Shown here one piece after another: positions 43,567 to 54,781 of a DNA stretch of 64,000 bases (the stretch's first letter is position 1; each line of letters opens with the position of its first letter). Under the pieces are notes generated by a model that saw nothing but the letters and a program-made list of their open reading frames with translations, did not search any database and was not told the DNA's origin. Position numbers and translations under genes: made by a program. The stretch comes from Serpula lacrymans var. lacrymans S7.9 (taxonomy: Eukaryota; Basidiomycota; Agaricomycetes; Boletales; Serpulaceae). The DNA lies in contig NW_006763294.1 in assembly GCF_000218685.1 (NCBI RefSeq), positions 2,853,821-2,917,820 of the forward strand. Direction: 5' to 3'.

Positions 43567-45562
43567 TCAGCAAAGATGGTCACCGTCATTCACTGTATTT
43601 CCCTCGGAAGTCACAGTAGTCAGACTAGGTGCATCCGAATGGCTATGGATGATCTTTGACGATGAATGGTTCTAATATAAAAAAACAAAAGGTTCAGCAT
43701 CCCCTCAAAGAACAACCCTCTCCAGCTTACCGATAACCCCAAGGCGACCTCATGTGAATCGGTAGTGGTCTGCCGTGACGAATTAATGACATTGAACTCC
43801 AAAGGTTGTCTGATGCGAGTTGTAAGCTGAAGAGATGTATTGATAACTTTCGCTTTCGCTCGGATACTTGCACGTTCGTTTAGCCTAGAATCGGAAATAT
43901 CAACAGTCACTCATAGGAGCGTCATGGAAATCGAGTTCCGATGCTCACAAGATCACTGCAATGAACATTTAGCATTACGCCTACAATAACTATGCAAATA
44001 AACAAAATCTCACGCATAGTGTTTACATATATAGTGGGAACGTTCATATGGACAGGCAGCCTTGTCGTTCCATTATACTGCATGAAGACACGAACATATA
44101 TAATAAGGGATGACATACCAGTACCAGTAGGTTTCTCCTACAAGCCAGAGGACGAGACATGTGCATTGCGTGGACATGAGGAGTATTCCACGGTTAAGCA
44201 CCAAAAATTGTATCGATCTAAGGGTACCTCTTGTCCTGTAACGCACGCATCAATCATAATTCTCGTCCAACCAGCGGTAGAAGATACAGGGCATTTATGT
44301 ATTTGAAGTATTACTTGCCTTTTCAGCCCTGTCCCCTTTTGATCGAGAAAGCGCAGCATTGCGGCCGTTGCAATTATATCACAAATTGTCGGCACAATGA
44401 GAAGTAAATCAGTCATGACCTACAAATTTCAGCAAGTCAGAAATCCACAATACAGATAGTGCGTAAACCGTGCCATACTCCAAAGGCTCTTGTGTCAGTA
44501 TACGCAAGGTTTGAATGACACGCTAACATGATAGAAGTAGCTTGATTCATAGAAGTTAGTGATATCGTCATCATATCATTCATGATGTAACGACCTACCG
44601 ATCCCTAAACCTAGAAGACAAAAATCAACGAGTCCGTTCGTTAGAACTAAAACATATAATGTGACACTTGCCAAAACCAAGAAGCGCGAGAAAGGCCTAA
44701 GAAAAACATAAATATAACACTTGACAAATGCCTCTGAAAAACAGACTAACTATGACCGAAGCCACTATCCAACCCTTCCTATTGACTACGTTCTACATAA
44801 ACAAAAGCGTTTGGCGCTACCAAGCGCAATAGACATACCTGTGTAGATTTGGTGAGCGAAGAACAGTTGTACCCTATATCATTATCAGTAAAAATATTGT
44901 GGTAAGACTGTTGTAGGACTATGCACAATGTCTGTACGAGGCTAAGCGCGACAGTCTCTGCACTATATTCCCTACATTGGGCTTTAGCGAGCGGTTGCAA
45001 CTGTAAAAAAAGGACATAACATGCCATGGCAAAAGCGCAAGAGCGGCCGGGTTGTCATAGTTTTCAGCCTAAACGAAACGTTCCATAAACGCTGAAATCC
45101 TTGATAACAAACTGGAAACCTACCAAGTAGAAGTAAAACAGCTTGGCTAAACATAGCCAATTGAATGCGTCGACAATACTATAATGAAGATTCGGGTAAG
45201 ACATGTAGTGTTTTCATAACGCATGTTGCGCACATGATAAATGATACCTGTCAGACTGGGGGTAAGAGTGTAACTGCATGGAAACGAGAACGTTATTCAC
45301 CAGTGCTTTTACGGGCCACCGATCGTTGTAATTATGAAAATAATAATAGCTTTGTACGAACATACACCCTATAAAACTTGCAAGATGTCAATCATCATGA
45401 AGGAACGAGAGCGATAGACAAACTAACAGGGTCGCAACAAGAAGCCCTGCAAGAGCGATACTCCTAGTGAGCTCGATCACAAGAATTTATATTCAATGAT
45501 AAAGCCATACCCCAGTAACTGTATTCTACGTATTTGACCTGTGATTCCGAAAGCGAGGACAT
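43567..45562 (-). CDS. DUF6534-like multi-pass membrane protein, copy B
   Basis: Paralogue of the gene at 11084-13102, same strand. Blocks: a hydrophobic exon SIALAGLLVATLL, CMFVQSYYYFHNYNDRWPVKAL, ETVALSLVQTLCIVLQQ, DLLLIVPTICDIIATAAMLRFLDQK, and MNVPTIYVNTMREILF or a spliced equivalent. The tail is RLNERASIRAKAKVINTSLQLTTRIRQPLEFNVINSS. A final intron (GTAAGC...ATATTAG) leads to a Ser/Thr-rich tail and a stop at 43567-43569. The tail matches copy A residue for residue at about half of positions, with the final intron at the same place. The ATG at 45562 (MSSLSESQ) is the likely start, but the first intron boundary is unclear. No stop inside an exon was noticed, so it is probably functional. 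Function unknown. Confidence 0.66.
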
Positions 45563-46140
45563 ACGGATATTTGACTTCTAAAAGTGAACAAGAGAGGCGA
45601 ATATTTAGGCTGTTTCTTTCGGTGTGCTGTAGGGGACGAGGACCTCGAGAGAATTGCAGTTGATAAAACAGCTAAAGTTAGTACTCGTTATATACGTTTA
45701 GCCAAGCGCCCCATCTGCCAGGTAACAGTACCCGTCTTCTACAATCCCATGATGCGATACTGTCTCATCATTATCATACCAGCATGAGTAAACAAGTTGC
45801 GGGGAATGCAGGAGCCGGGGTCGGATTGTTCCTTTGTTCCTCGACACTCCTGCACAATATTGTCCAGGCTCGAATGCGCAGTGTATTGGTATAATGATAG
45901 TGAACAGGGGTAATTCCCGAGGCCCATCTGTAGATACCCGTTAAGTCAGACTTGAACACGACTCACGAGTGGTGAGTTGGCAGTAGAGAGTAGGCTAATG
46001 TAATGTCATTGACAATAATAAGAAGTTTCTAAGAAAGCTACACTTAGCAGAAGTCACGTCAGCCTGTATCTCCCCCCTACTCTCTCCCTTCTTCTCGCCT
46101 TCACATTACCCTCCATACAACACAACCACAAATGGCCTTA
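45563..46140. other. intergenic, DUF6534 copy B to ISY1
   Basis: About 580 bp upstream of copy B and downstream of the ISY1 stop. Short open frames on both strands resemble nothing known. A CT-rich tract (46070-46105) lies just beyond the ISY1 3' end. Confidence 0.4.
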
Positions 46141-47466
46141 CTACCCCTCCCCAAAATACTCCTGTACTAGTACCTGCTTCCGCAACCTCAGCAAAACGCC
46201 TTCCATTTCCTCCCTCGTCGGCAGTTTAGGCGGGAGCAGGTCCTCCGGGGAAAGAAAGGGGATGTACGAAGCAGCAGCTTGAGCGTGGGCGAGATGTGGG
46301 CTTGTCGTAGCGACCGTTTGTGAATTTGTGGTAGCGGTTGGAGATGGGTCTGATGTGTTTGAAATGGACGCTTTTGAACGCTTCGATGATGGATCCGAGA
46401 CGCGCGTGTCAGAAGAGGCGGTAGACATAGTGGTATCACCATCTTGATCTTGATCTGAGGCTTTTCGTTTGGCGGAGGCCGTATTTGGTGGTGGAAGTGG
46501 GGGCGAGTCCGAGGAGGAACTGATAACTTTTGACTGGGTAGATCCGGGGAACTGTGGGTGTGGTTCGCTGGTAGGTATTCCAAGGATGGTCCACACGTGA
46601 GTGCATGCTTCTGTCCATTCTGAATTCAAAATATGTCCAAACATCAGTTTGACCGTATTTCGACGAGACAAGGACAAATGGCTGTAACGAAAGAAAAAGA
46701 TGGGAAGTGAAACGAACATACCTCCTTCCTCTGCCTCCCTCTCGAATGCAAGCAACTTGCCGTCTCCCTCGTCAAGGTCCCCAAAATACGCGGGGCCATG
46801 GTTCATGAACTTTTTGTAGAACGCGAGAGCTTGGTTTTCCTCGTCCTCCTCTTTTTTTCTGCTCTCAAAGAGCTCGCGGACACCAGGGAGGTCTTTGGCG
46901 CGACCAAAGTATCTATTAGAGGGGAGAAGAAGATATGGATGAGCAAAGCATAGACGATGAAAGGGGGGTACATACTTGTATCCTTTCGTCCCTGGTACTT
47001 CTTTCCCATCATCGTCGAGCATAGCGACGTTCCGCCTGTAGTTGGCACCACCCAGAGCGACGATCTGGTTCTCCCAATGTCTCTTTTCGCGCATGAGTTT
47101 GTTGATCTCGTCGTTGAGGTCGCGCACTTCGTAGTCCGTCATACCAGCTGTATATAGTGTGGGGTATTATCAGATGAGCTTGACAGAGGACGAATGAAAG
47201 AGACGCACCGTCTTGAATCTTGGACACTTTCCTGCTTATCTCTCTGAGTATCTCACCTCTCCACCGCTCACACTCTCTCAGACTCTTACATGCACTGGCC
47301 ATCTTGGGTCTACGGTCGCTCCTGGTTCCAAGCCCAAGCTCTGCTGCCTGCGCCTCACGAAAGCGGTAGAGCATGGATTGTGCTTTTTCTTCATTTCTAG
47401 CCTGGGGTTGGCTTGTCAGTGGTTATTCAGAGTTGCGAGGGATGCTAGGGATGTGATATTTACCAT
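46141..47466 (-). CDS. isy1: pre-mRNA-splicing factor ISY1
   Basis: ISY1 is a spliceosome component (NineTeen/Prp19-associated) acting around the first catalytic step. Exon 1 is only the ATG at 47464-47466. A 61-nt intron (GTAAAT...CCCCAG) joins it to ARNEEKAQSMLYRFREAQAAELG, the diagnostic ISY1 N-terminus. Then follow RPKMASACKSLRECERWRGEILREISRKVSKIQD, LNDEINKLMREKRHWENQI, GYKYFGRAKDLPGVRELF and AYFGDLDEGDG. A low-complexity Ser/Pro region leads to the C-terminal REEMEGVLLRLRKQVLVQEYFG. About five introns; frames are intact. It is divergent from the transporter at 47921. Confidence 0.92.
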
Positions 47467-47920
47467 GTTTGCTCGTTATGGATGAGGTCTGCGCTGTATT
47501 TATGCAGTTACCTTTTAGCTGATTCCAAGTTCTGCCAACTTGGTTCGGTCAAAGGTGTAAATTCAAAGTCCGTCCAGGTGTTGACGATGGCTCATACAAC
47601 TCTGAATCACACATGTCGACTCCAGCGACGACTCGGATGTCTGCATAAAACACATACTTATCCAGTACTGTCTTGGATACTATAAGGTCAACAAAATGAA
47701 ACACTGATAATGGCGGCACATCCATTCCTGACCTCTTAGTCGTAATATTACTTCCGGCGCAAAAGGACCACGTGCTTATCTGCCATTTTTTCTGGGAAAA
47801 AGCCCATTCAATTTTGCTGTTGGTGATGGCGTTTTGTCCGGTTAAGAGACCTTATGATCATTCTTGGAAAAGCGCTCATATATCCCCAAGAACTAAACGT
47901 TCTTTACTTTACGAACGACC
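47467..47920. promoter_or_regulatory. bidirectional promoter region, ISY1 / inositol-type transporter
   Basis: 454 bp between two divergent starts. CACGTG at 47769-47774, a bHLH site, is followed directly by CTTATC (GATAAG on the minus strand) at 47775-47780. In yeasts bHLH sites control inositol genes, so the site is plausible for a transporter of this family, but that is inference. A pyrimidine-rich stretch precedes the transporter ATG. Confidence 0.35.
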
Positions 47921-50048
47921 ATGACCTCTACCGACGAGAAGCGCCTTTCTCAGTCGGACGTTCCGATCGACTCCAAGAACGCTCACGATAAGGATGACTC
48001 TGACTTTTACGATGAAGTGGTTCGCAGTACTGCTGCTGGTGAAATATCAGAGCTTGCAGTTGTAGCAGAAGGAGAGGAACGTACAACTTGGTTTGTCTGG
48101 CTTCTTGTCTGCTGTTGTAGTATATCCGGCTTGCTCTTCGGTGCGTTATTCACATTTTTTTAATACAACTCGTCCTCATCTTTTCGTAGGCTACGATACC
48201 GGTGTCATCTCCGGTGCACTAGTCACCATCAACGGAGACCTTGGTCCAGCGCAATTATCAGACGGACAAAAAGTAATCACTCGGTGCCTTTGCGTAGCAC
48301 TGCAGACACTCACTCATCCTACTATCTTAAGGAATTTATCACCTCGTCAACGACGCTGGGTGCTCTTCTCGGTGGTCTTGCTGCTGGAGCAATGTCTGAC
48401 TGGACAGGTCGCAGGCCCGTTCTAGGCATCGCTGATATCCTATTCATCGGTGGCGCCGTAGGTCAAGCTGTCTGTCACACCGTCTGGAGTATGGTAAGTA
48501 CCCCCGCCTCCTTATCCCCAAACATGTTTAAATTATCCTCTTAGATAGGCTGTCGTTTCCTAGTCGGTCTCGGTGTAGGTCTAGCTTCCTGCATCGCACC
48601 ACTCTACATCCAAGAACTCTCTCCCACGCGACTAAGAGGACGCATGGTAGTTTTGAACGTCGTCATGATCACCCTGGGACAGGTCATTGCGTATGGTATT
48701 GACGCCGGATTTGCCAATGTACACAGTGGATGGAGGTGGATGGTTGCGCTGGGGAGTGTACCAGCAGGTATCCAGATGATCTTTCTCATTTTCCTTCCTG
48801 AGTCGCGTAAGTACAAGTATAATAGTTGCGACATATTTATGATGTATTTATTCACATTTTCCACAGCTCGTATCTTAATTCGGAGGGGAAATATCGCCGA
48901 GGCCCGTAGGATCATGAGGAAAGTATATTCTCATGCAAAGCCAGAGCAAGTGGATATCAAGGTGCGCTCCTCTTCATTGACAATTATCAAACACGGTCTT
49001 TAATCAAACCACTTATGTTTCCCAGGTAAAAGTATTACGTGCTGCAGTACAGCAGAGCATAGACATAACGAATACAACGACATTCTGGCAACGTTTTAAT
49101 TCCATGATATCCATTCCAATTAATCGGCGTGCCCTCAGTACGTCCTCGTCTTTCCCATATTTGCTATTCTGGTACAGTTGCTGACAACTCTCTGATCTTC
49201 TAGTCGTTGGCTGTGGCATGCAAGCATTTCAGCAGCTATGCGGGTTCAACACTCTGATGTACTATTCTGCCTCCCTTTTCCAGGAGATTGGTTTTAACCA
49301 GCCAACCGCCGTGGGCTTGATCGTTTCTGGAACCAACTTCGTCTTTACACTATTCGCGATGAAATATATCGACCTCATCGGGCGTCGCAAAATCATGGTG
49401 ATATCCGCTCCTGGGATGATATTCGGGCTGACGTTAGCCAGTATTGCTTTCCACTGTGAGTCAGCTTGAAACTTTCACAGCGCCAGGTCGCCCTAGATAG
49501 TGACGGCTGATATTAATACTATCACAAAGACATGACGAGGCACACAGGCGGAGAACTCGTGACAGGCTCGGATTACTCGAGAGCTTGGTCTGCTATCGTC
49601 CTGTTCTCTATGATCGTCTTCGTCGCATCATACGCTACTGGCTTGGGAAACGTCCCTTGGCAGCAGGGCGAACTCTTTGGTCTCGAAGGTAGTGTTTCTT
49701 GGGAGTTTTGTTCGATACTCACTCATAAGCATGAAACCTCTGTTTTCAGTTCGCGGAATTGGCACGTCTATCGCAACAGCCACGAACTGGGCTGGAAATC
49801 TCCTCATCGGATCCACGTACCTCTCACTCATGGCCAAGATCACACCCGCCGGTGCATTTGGGTTTTACGCTGGGCTGTGTCTGCTAGGCTGGCTCTTCTG
49901 TCTGTTCTGTTTCCCTGAGACGGCCGGGCTGAGTCTCGAAGAAGTGCAGAACGTATTCAGGAATGGGTTTGGGATCAAGGAGAGCCAGAGAATGAGGAAG
50001 AAGAAGAAAGAGCTGCGTGTCAAAGAGCAGCAGTCGACTTCTGTATGA
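47921..50048 (+). CDS. MFS sugar transporter, myo-inositol (ITR) type
   Basis: Twelve-helix major facilitator transporter of the plasma membrane, moving inositol or hexose with protons. ATG 47921; cytosolic acidic N-terminus, then WFVWLLVCCCSISGLLFGYDTGVISGAL (helix 1). Signature motifs: GGLAAGAMSDWTGRRPVLG, FLVGLGVGLASCIAPLYIQELSPTRLRGRMV, PESPRILIRRGN (Pro restored by splicing at a GTAAGT intron), GMQAFQQLCGFNTLMYYSASLFQ, YIDLIGRRKIMV, and a C-terminal FPETAGLSLEEVQNVF. About nine introns. The two-Gln AFQQLCGFNTLMYYS block is the ITR/HXT substrate region and looks closest to inositol transporters. Substrate assignment is inference. Confidence 0.9.
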
Positions 50049-50169
50049 GGGGCTTTGGGTTTTCGCTATCAGCACTTTATATCCTCGCTAAGAGGCCTTC
50101 GATGTACATAACAGAACATCTACAAAATCCGGAAATAAAAGTATAATGTTCGAGTGCTGTAAACATCGA

Positions 50170-51632
50170 TCATGTCGGACGTGCTGGTTTTTGGGCCCAG
50201 GCGTATACGAATGGCGCTTGGAGCTTCAAGCTATGGTCTGCTAGTTCAGCGATGGCTCTTTCACGCAGCGATGCGAATCCCTCTTCAGTGGTTGATCCTG
50301 TTTCCACATATTTGGGGCCAAACCCTTCCAGAAGACTAATTTGAACGCTACCCATCATCCCTCCATGCTTTGCCTCCTCTGGATCTGTCACATGCGCTTC
50401 AGCCTTGCGTCCTATACACACCAAAGGGGGGGGAAAGAAAAGAAGATAACCTTCAGGCCAGTCACCAATGGGAATATTGAACACTTTGGAATCAGTCCTT
50501 TCGAATAGTGTCTGCCCCCGAGCGTCCTTTACATCGCGTATCATGTCAGCGATCAGATGAGCAATCGACCACGTCTTCTCTTCGCCCGTCTGTGAGCGAG
50601 GGGCGTGGGGGGATAGTTCGAGGAGGTCATCGGCTTCCTTGAATGCAGGGGTGCGGGTCTGTAACGCGCTAGAGAACACGCGACCGGGTTCCACGAACGT
50701 GACGAAGCCGCCTATGTCGAGGTGTGCGGAGTGGTACGTCATCTAATAGGATGTGTGTGGTGGTGACGCACGCACCTGGACGGAGAACGCGCCAGATTTC
50801 AAGCAAGATAGGGTCTCTGTGGGCGATCTGAAGAGGTTCGTCGATACGTTAATGAAGAGGTGAGCGATGAAGAAGACCTACACTTGGGACTATGCGCATC
50901 TGGACAAAGTCGAAGGAGTTGTCGGGAAAGGGGAACGTCGATGCTACAACATACATCAACATGCAAGCAACACAGCAGATATCAAGGTCTGAAAAATATC
51001 CTCACTGATATCAAATTGTATAAACTTGAGGTTTTTCGGAGCTGAGATGGCGCTGGTTATATCTAGATGGTTACTACTTGAAGATCGGATCGTGCAGTCG
51101 GCGAACGTACGACTCAGGGATAGACATGTCTACACCAATTACCTCTGCCTCAGGAAATTCTCTAGATATCTGAAACGTAGCTCGCTATCGTGAGCATTCT
51201 ATTACTTATTTCTGCAAAGCCACTGACATCGAAAACCCAGGAGCCACTTCCGCATCCCAGATCGAGGATATTGCGTATACCGTCTGGAAAGTCATGTGAT
51301 AATGACGAGTGATTATTTCACTCGATAAGAAAGCATACCGTGGTGATGAGTCAACGGAGCAAAGTAATTGGCACCTACCCATGGCAGGCAGCCATGAATA
51401 GCCTGTCTGTTACAAACCACGGGAGAGCTCACCAGTCAAATACTTTAGCGCTTCATGCTGTAAATTCAAGCGGTTGTGCTCTTTCTCGTCGTTCCTGTAG
51501 AAATGCCAGGGAATATAAAATATATGAAATAAATACGATAGTAAAGAAGGCGACGGACGGGAGACTATAATTGCTGTTAGTATTATGAAAGACTCGTCCA
51601 AATGACTCGCGAACTGGAGGCTTAGTAGTCAT
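50170..51632 (-). CDS. class I SAM-dependent methyltransferase, unknown substrate
   Basis: Start ATG 51632: MTTKPPVRESFGRVFHNTNSNYSLP. An intron then gives NDEKEHNRLNLQHEALKYLTG, the usual N-terminus of the fungal secondary-metabolism-like methyltransferase family. The SAM-binding core is GIRNILDLGCGSGSWVFD (motif I), EFPEAEVIGVDMS (post I, acidic), APKNLKFIQFDI, VPFPDNSFDFVQMRIVPS (motif II) and RDPILLEIWRVLRPG (motif III). The last exon is FVTFVEPGRVFSS to a stop at 50170. At least six introns are needed, and the exon near 51060-51180 has an uncertain donor. Such proteins act on many small molecules and on proteins. No metabolic cluster is visible around it. Confidence 0.8.
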
Positions 51633-52293
51633 GATACGATGAGGAAGAGAGCACACTGGCCAAGGGAACTCAGCCGCTGTCCTTATGGGTCACAACAACC
51701 CAGTGATTGGCCTCAGTCTCGTGACACTGGATGGAGAGATAAGTATGGAGATGTAACTTGAACATACCAATACCCACGAAATGCCATGAGGAGAAATCAG
51801 GCACACCGGCTGACCACGATGGCTTGGTATCTTATCAGACGCTGAGCGCTGATACTGACATCGATATAAGTGCCGGAAAATCGTATCTTAATAAAACCAA
51901 GGCGATGGGAATATGCCCCACATGAGATAAGAGGAATTTGCGCAAAATCACTCACAGATGCCATGGTATTACAGCTTAATGCCATAGGAGCAACGTGTAT
52001 AGTAGTTTCTGCTGTCATCAACGAGTACTCTTCAGATAAGAGATACTTCAGGACTCGAAACTCACGATTATTTTGAGAAGAAAGCTGTAGGGAAAAATTA
52101 TGAAGGTAAATATCAAATAGAAATTGTGATAACTTGAGGTAACTTGCTTGATTTATAGCAAGTTATAAAACCTGCGGATTAAAAAGAAGTGGAGGGGCAC
52201 TAATGAAAGTGCAATATTTTGATCAAATGTTGTTAAATATCATTATCCTAAATTACAGTTGTGAGAATTTTTGATTTCAAAGAAATGCTGGCT
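51633..52293. other. intergenic, two methyltransferase genes
   Basis: About 660 bp. AT-rich around 52080-52260 with TTATAGCAAGTTATAA palindromic sequence near 52155. No coding region supported. It contains the promoter of the class I methyltransferase. Confidence 0.4.
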
Positions 52294-54109
52294 AAGGCAG
52301 TTTCTTGGCTGTCCAAAACGAAGTATGATACACGTAGCCAAGCATGGCTTGTGCATTACTTGTGTAAGTTGTGTCTATCGTCCGCTCATTCTAAGATATA
52401 TGACTGTAAACAACGAGTACGACAACAGGATGAGTGGAATGGTACTGACAGATAGCTCAAATCCAATCTTGCGAGCGAGTGTTTTGACTTCTTCGAGGTC
52501 GAGCTCGACTGAGGGGTCATTGGTAGCATTGTTCTCAAAGTGCCACAGCAAAGGGCCTGTTATAGAGACACGCTTCATGTAGGCTACTAGAATAAAAAAG
52601 GGTATGATAGCGTACCCATGTTGATCCAGACACCACCTGGCGCTAGTATCCGATGAATGATTCGAAGATAGTTTACAATATTCTTGGCCTAAACCACTAA
52701 TCAGCGTAATTCAGGTCGATATCAGCTGAGACTTACGGTGTCTATGAAAAAACATGTCATCACAGCATCCCACTGGCCTGATTGTGGCTCTTGCCCCTTT
52801 ACACTATTTTCTTCTGCACCATAAATTTCTTCGAAGTCACCTAAAAAGAGAATTTCAGAGCTTGATATATCTAGCCATTGGTCTGATCATACCAGCGACA
52901 AGAGAGAAATCTGACCCAGGTGGTAGGGCAGATGGCAAAACATCTGGTATGCGAACCGCTCGTAGCATTGATTCCCGGGAAGATACATTGGAGAATGAAT
53001 GGACATATGGATACACCGTGTGCTGCTCGATTTGGTCCGTCCTGTGTCATCCGTGTACGAGGTTTGTTATCCAAGGTGCACAAACTTACTACAAGTGCGG
53101 GTAAGGACAAACCTGTTCAATATGAAGTACGAGGCCAAAAGCATATAGTGAGAGAATTCATTTCCCTGGCATGCGAATCCTGTGATAAAAGGGTGAATAA
53201 AAGGAAGATATGAGCCATACGAGCTCGTTGCTAACCTAGATTCGCCACGTCGTATGCTAAACGACCTAAGCCAGCACCAGGAACAAGTACTCTGAAGTTG
53301 CGTCTATAGAATGGAAGGATGAGAAGGCTAAAAGATGGTATTTGAAATTAGCTTGTACCTTTCTTCGAACGGGATATCAGAAAAGTGGTCAAGCAAGGCG
53401 TCTTTCATAGGCTTGTAACAAGCTTCTCGTTCTTCTTTTCCCTTAGTAACGAATATATAATCACAGTGCATAGTATGTCAGAGAAATTTACCTCGTCACT
53501 CCAGTCTCGAACGAATTGCTTTATGGTGCTCCTTAGCTTGTCCATATCAAAATCGGTTGGTCTGTATTTTTTGGGACGTTGAGACTGGCCATGGCCGTCC
53601 GAAAATACTGGGGAGCTGTGGCTGTGAGAATGACCATGAGAGTGACTATGTGCATTAGAGTGTGAGTGCCCTGGTAAATCAAAGGTCTATATGATAGTCA
53701 CCAATCAACATCAAAGCACTGAACGAACCTCCAGACGACGCATTTCCAGGGGTTGATGGGTCGGCCTCATCTATGTCGGCCCCGTCTGTGGGGAGCTCGT
53801 GACCAAAAATTTCAGGATTGGCTATTATCTGATTCAAGAACGAAGCATTGGCTAGAATAGCTTTGTCAACGTCAGAAAGCTTTTGTTTATATCCCAAATC
53901 ATCGAGAAGGTCCTTGTCTGCCTGGGGGAGAGTATAGAGATCCTTTCTTCGGCGATTATTGGCATTGAGCTGATCTTTGTCAGTGTTTGGAAGATTAAAC
54001 CGATTGATAGGAGATATACCGAGTATTGGGCGTATTGATTGAACGTCGTGATAACGTTTGAAAAGTGAATTTGCTCTTCCTGTATGTCTTCTTCTGAGAA
54101 CTGCGACAT
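52294..54109 (-). CDS. carnosine N-methyltransferase homologue (N2227-like)
   Basis: SAM-dependent methyltransferase of the CARNMT1 (N2227/UPF0586) family, which methylates carnosine in animals. The fungal substrate is not established. Start ATG 54109: MSQFSEEDIQEEQIHFSNVITTFNQYAQYS. Then KQKLSDVDKAILANASFLNQI, a His-rich stretch, FRVLVPGAGLGRLAYDVANLG (SAM-binding), ACQGNEFSHYMLLASYFILN, QWDAVMTCFFIDTA and VWINMGPLLWHFENN. The C-terminus is TIDTTYTSNAQAMLGYVYHTSFWTAKKLP, with a stop at 52294-52296 after an intron (GTCAGT...CTTAG). All catalytic-core motifs are present. The His-rich insertion (plus strand about 53595-53675; HSHSNAHSHSHGHSHSHS in protein) is not part of the family core. Confidence 0.9.
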
Positions 54110-54781
54110 TTTTGCAAGGCTACTATAAATGCAAGATCGATGAACAAATCCTGAGGGATTATCAGATGACAAGCGGGGATAAATACTGATGTTCGAAAAA
54201 AGGAGCGGGCCGGTGTGGTGCAGGAGGTGAGTTCCGTAAAAGGTAAGCTGTTTGTCCATGTTGTCCAAAGGCTTCCCTCAGCATCCGCTTTCATATGCGA
54301 CCATTCTGTTTGATACCACCAGCATTATCGGGTCCACACTCTTATCTGCTATGTTTTCCGCAATCTGTATCGCTAGACATACAGGTTTGTTTGATAGGAC
54401 GGATACTGTGGAGGGAAGGGCGCCAAGAACACAGGATTGTGCTGGGCTTATGTCTGTGTCGTGCGCCACGGTATATGCCGCTCCCAGTAGGGCGTGCGCA
54501 TGACTATACAGCACCTGCTATCTATGGTCTATTGGCTCCCAGGCACCTGACCTCGCTTCCCCCCAGTCGCCCTTTGACCACACCAGTGCTCCTGCCATAT
54601 TCATCTCACCGAGCACCAAGGACCAAAAGGCTGACCCACGCCCCGCTTCTTGGTTTCATGTGAAGCGTACTCCGTATTCTTCACTACCCTTCGCCCAGGT
54701 CCTGTTCATAAATAGCGTGCATCTACTACGTTCAGCTATCAGAAGCACTCCATATCAACCTCGTTCATTTCTACCACGAAC
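54110..54781. other. divergent intergenic region, CARNMT homologue / PP2C-2
   Basis: About 670 bp. Open frames on both strands are short and of low complexity. It contains the promoters of both neighbours and a CT-rich tract upstream of the PP2C ATG. Confidence 0.4.
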
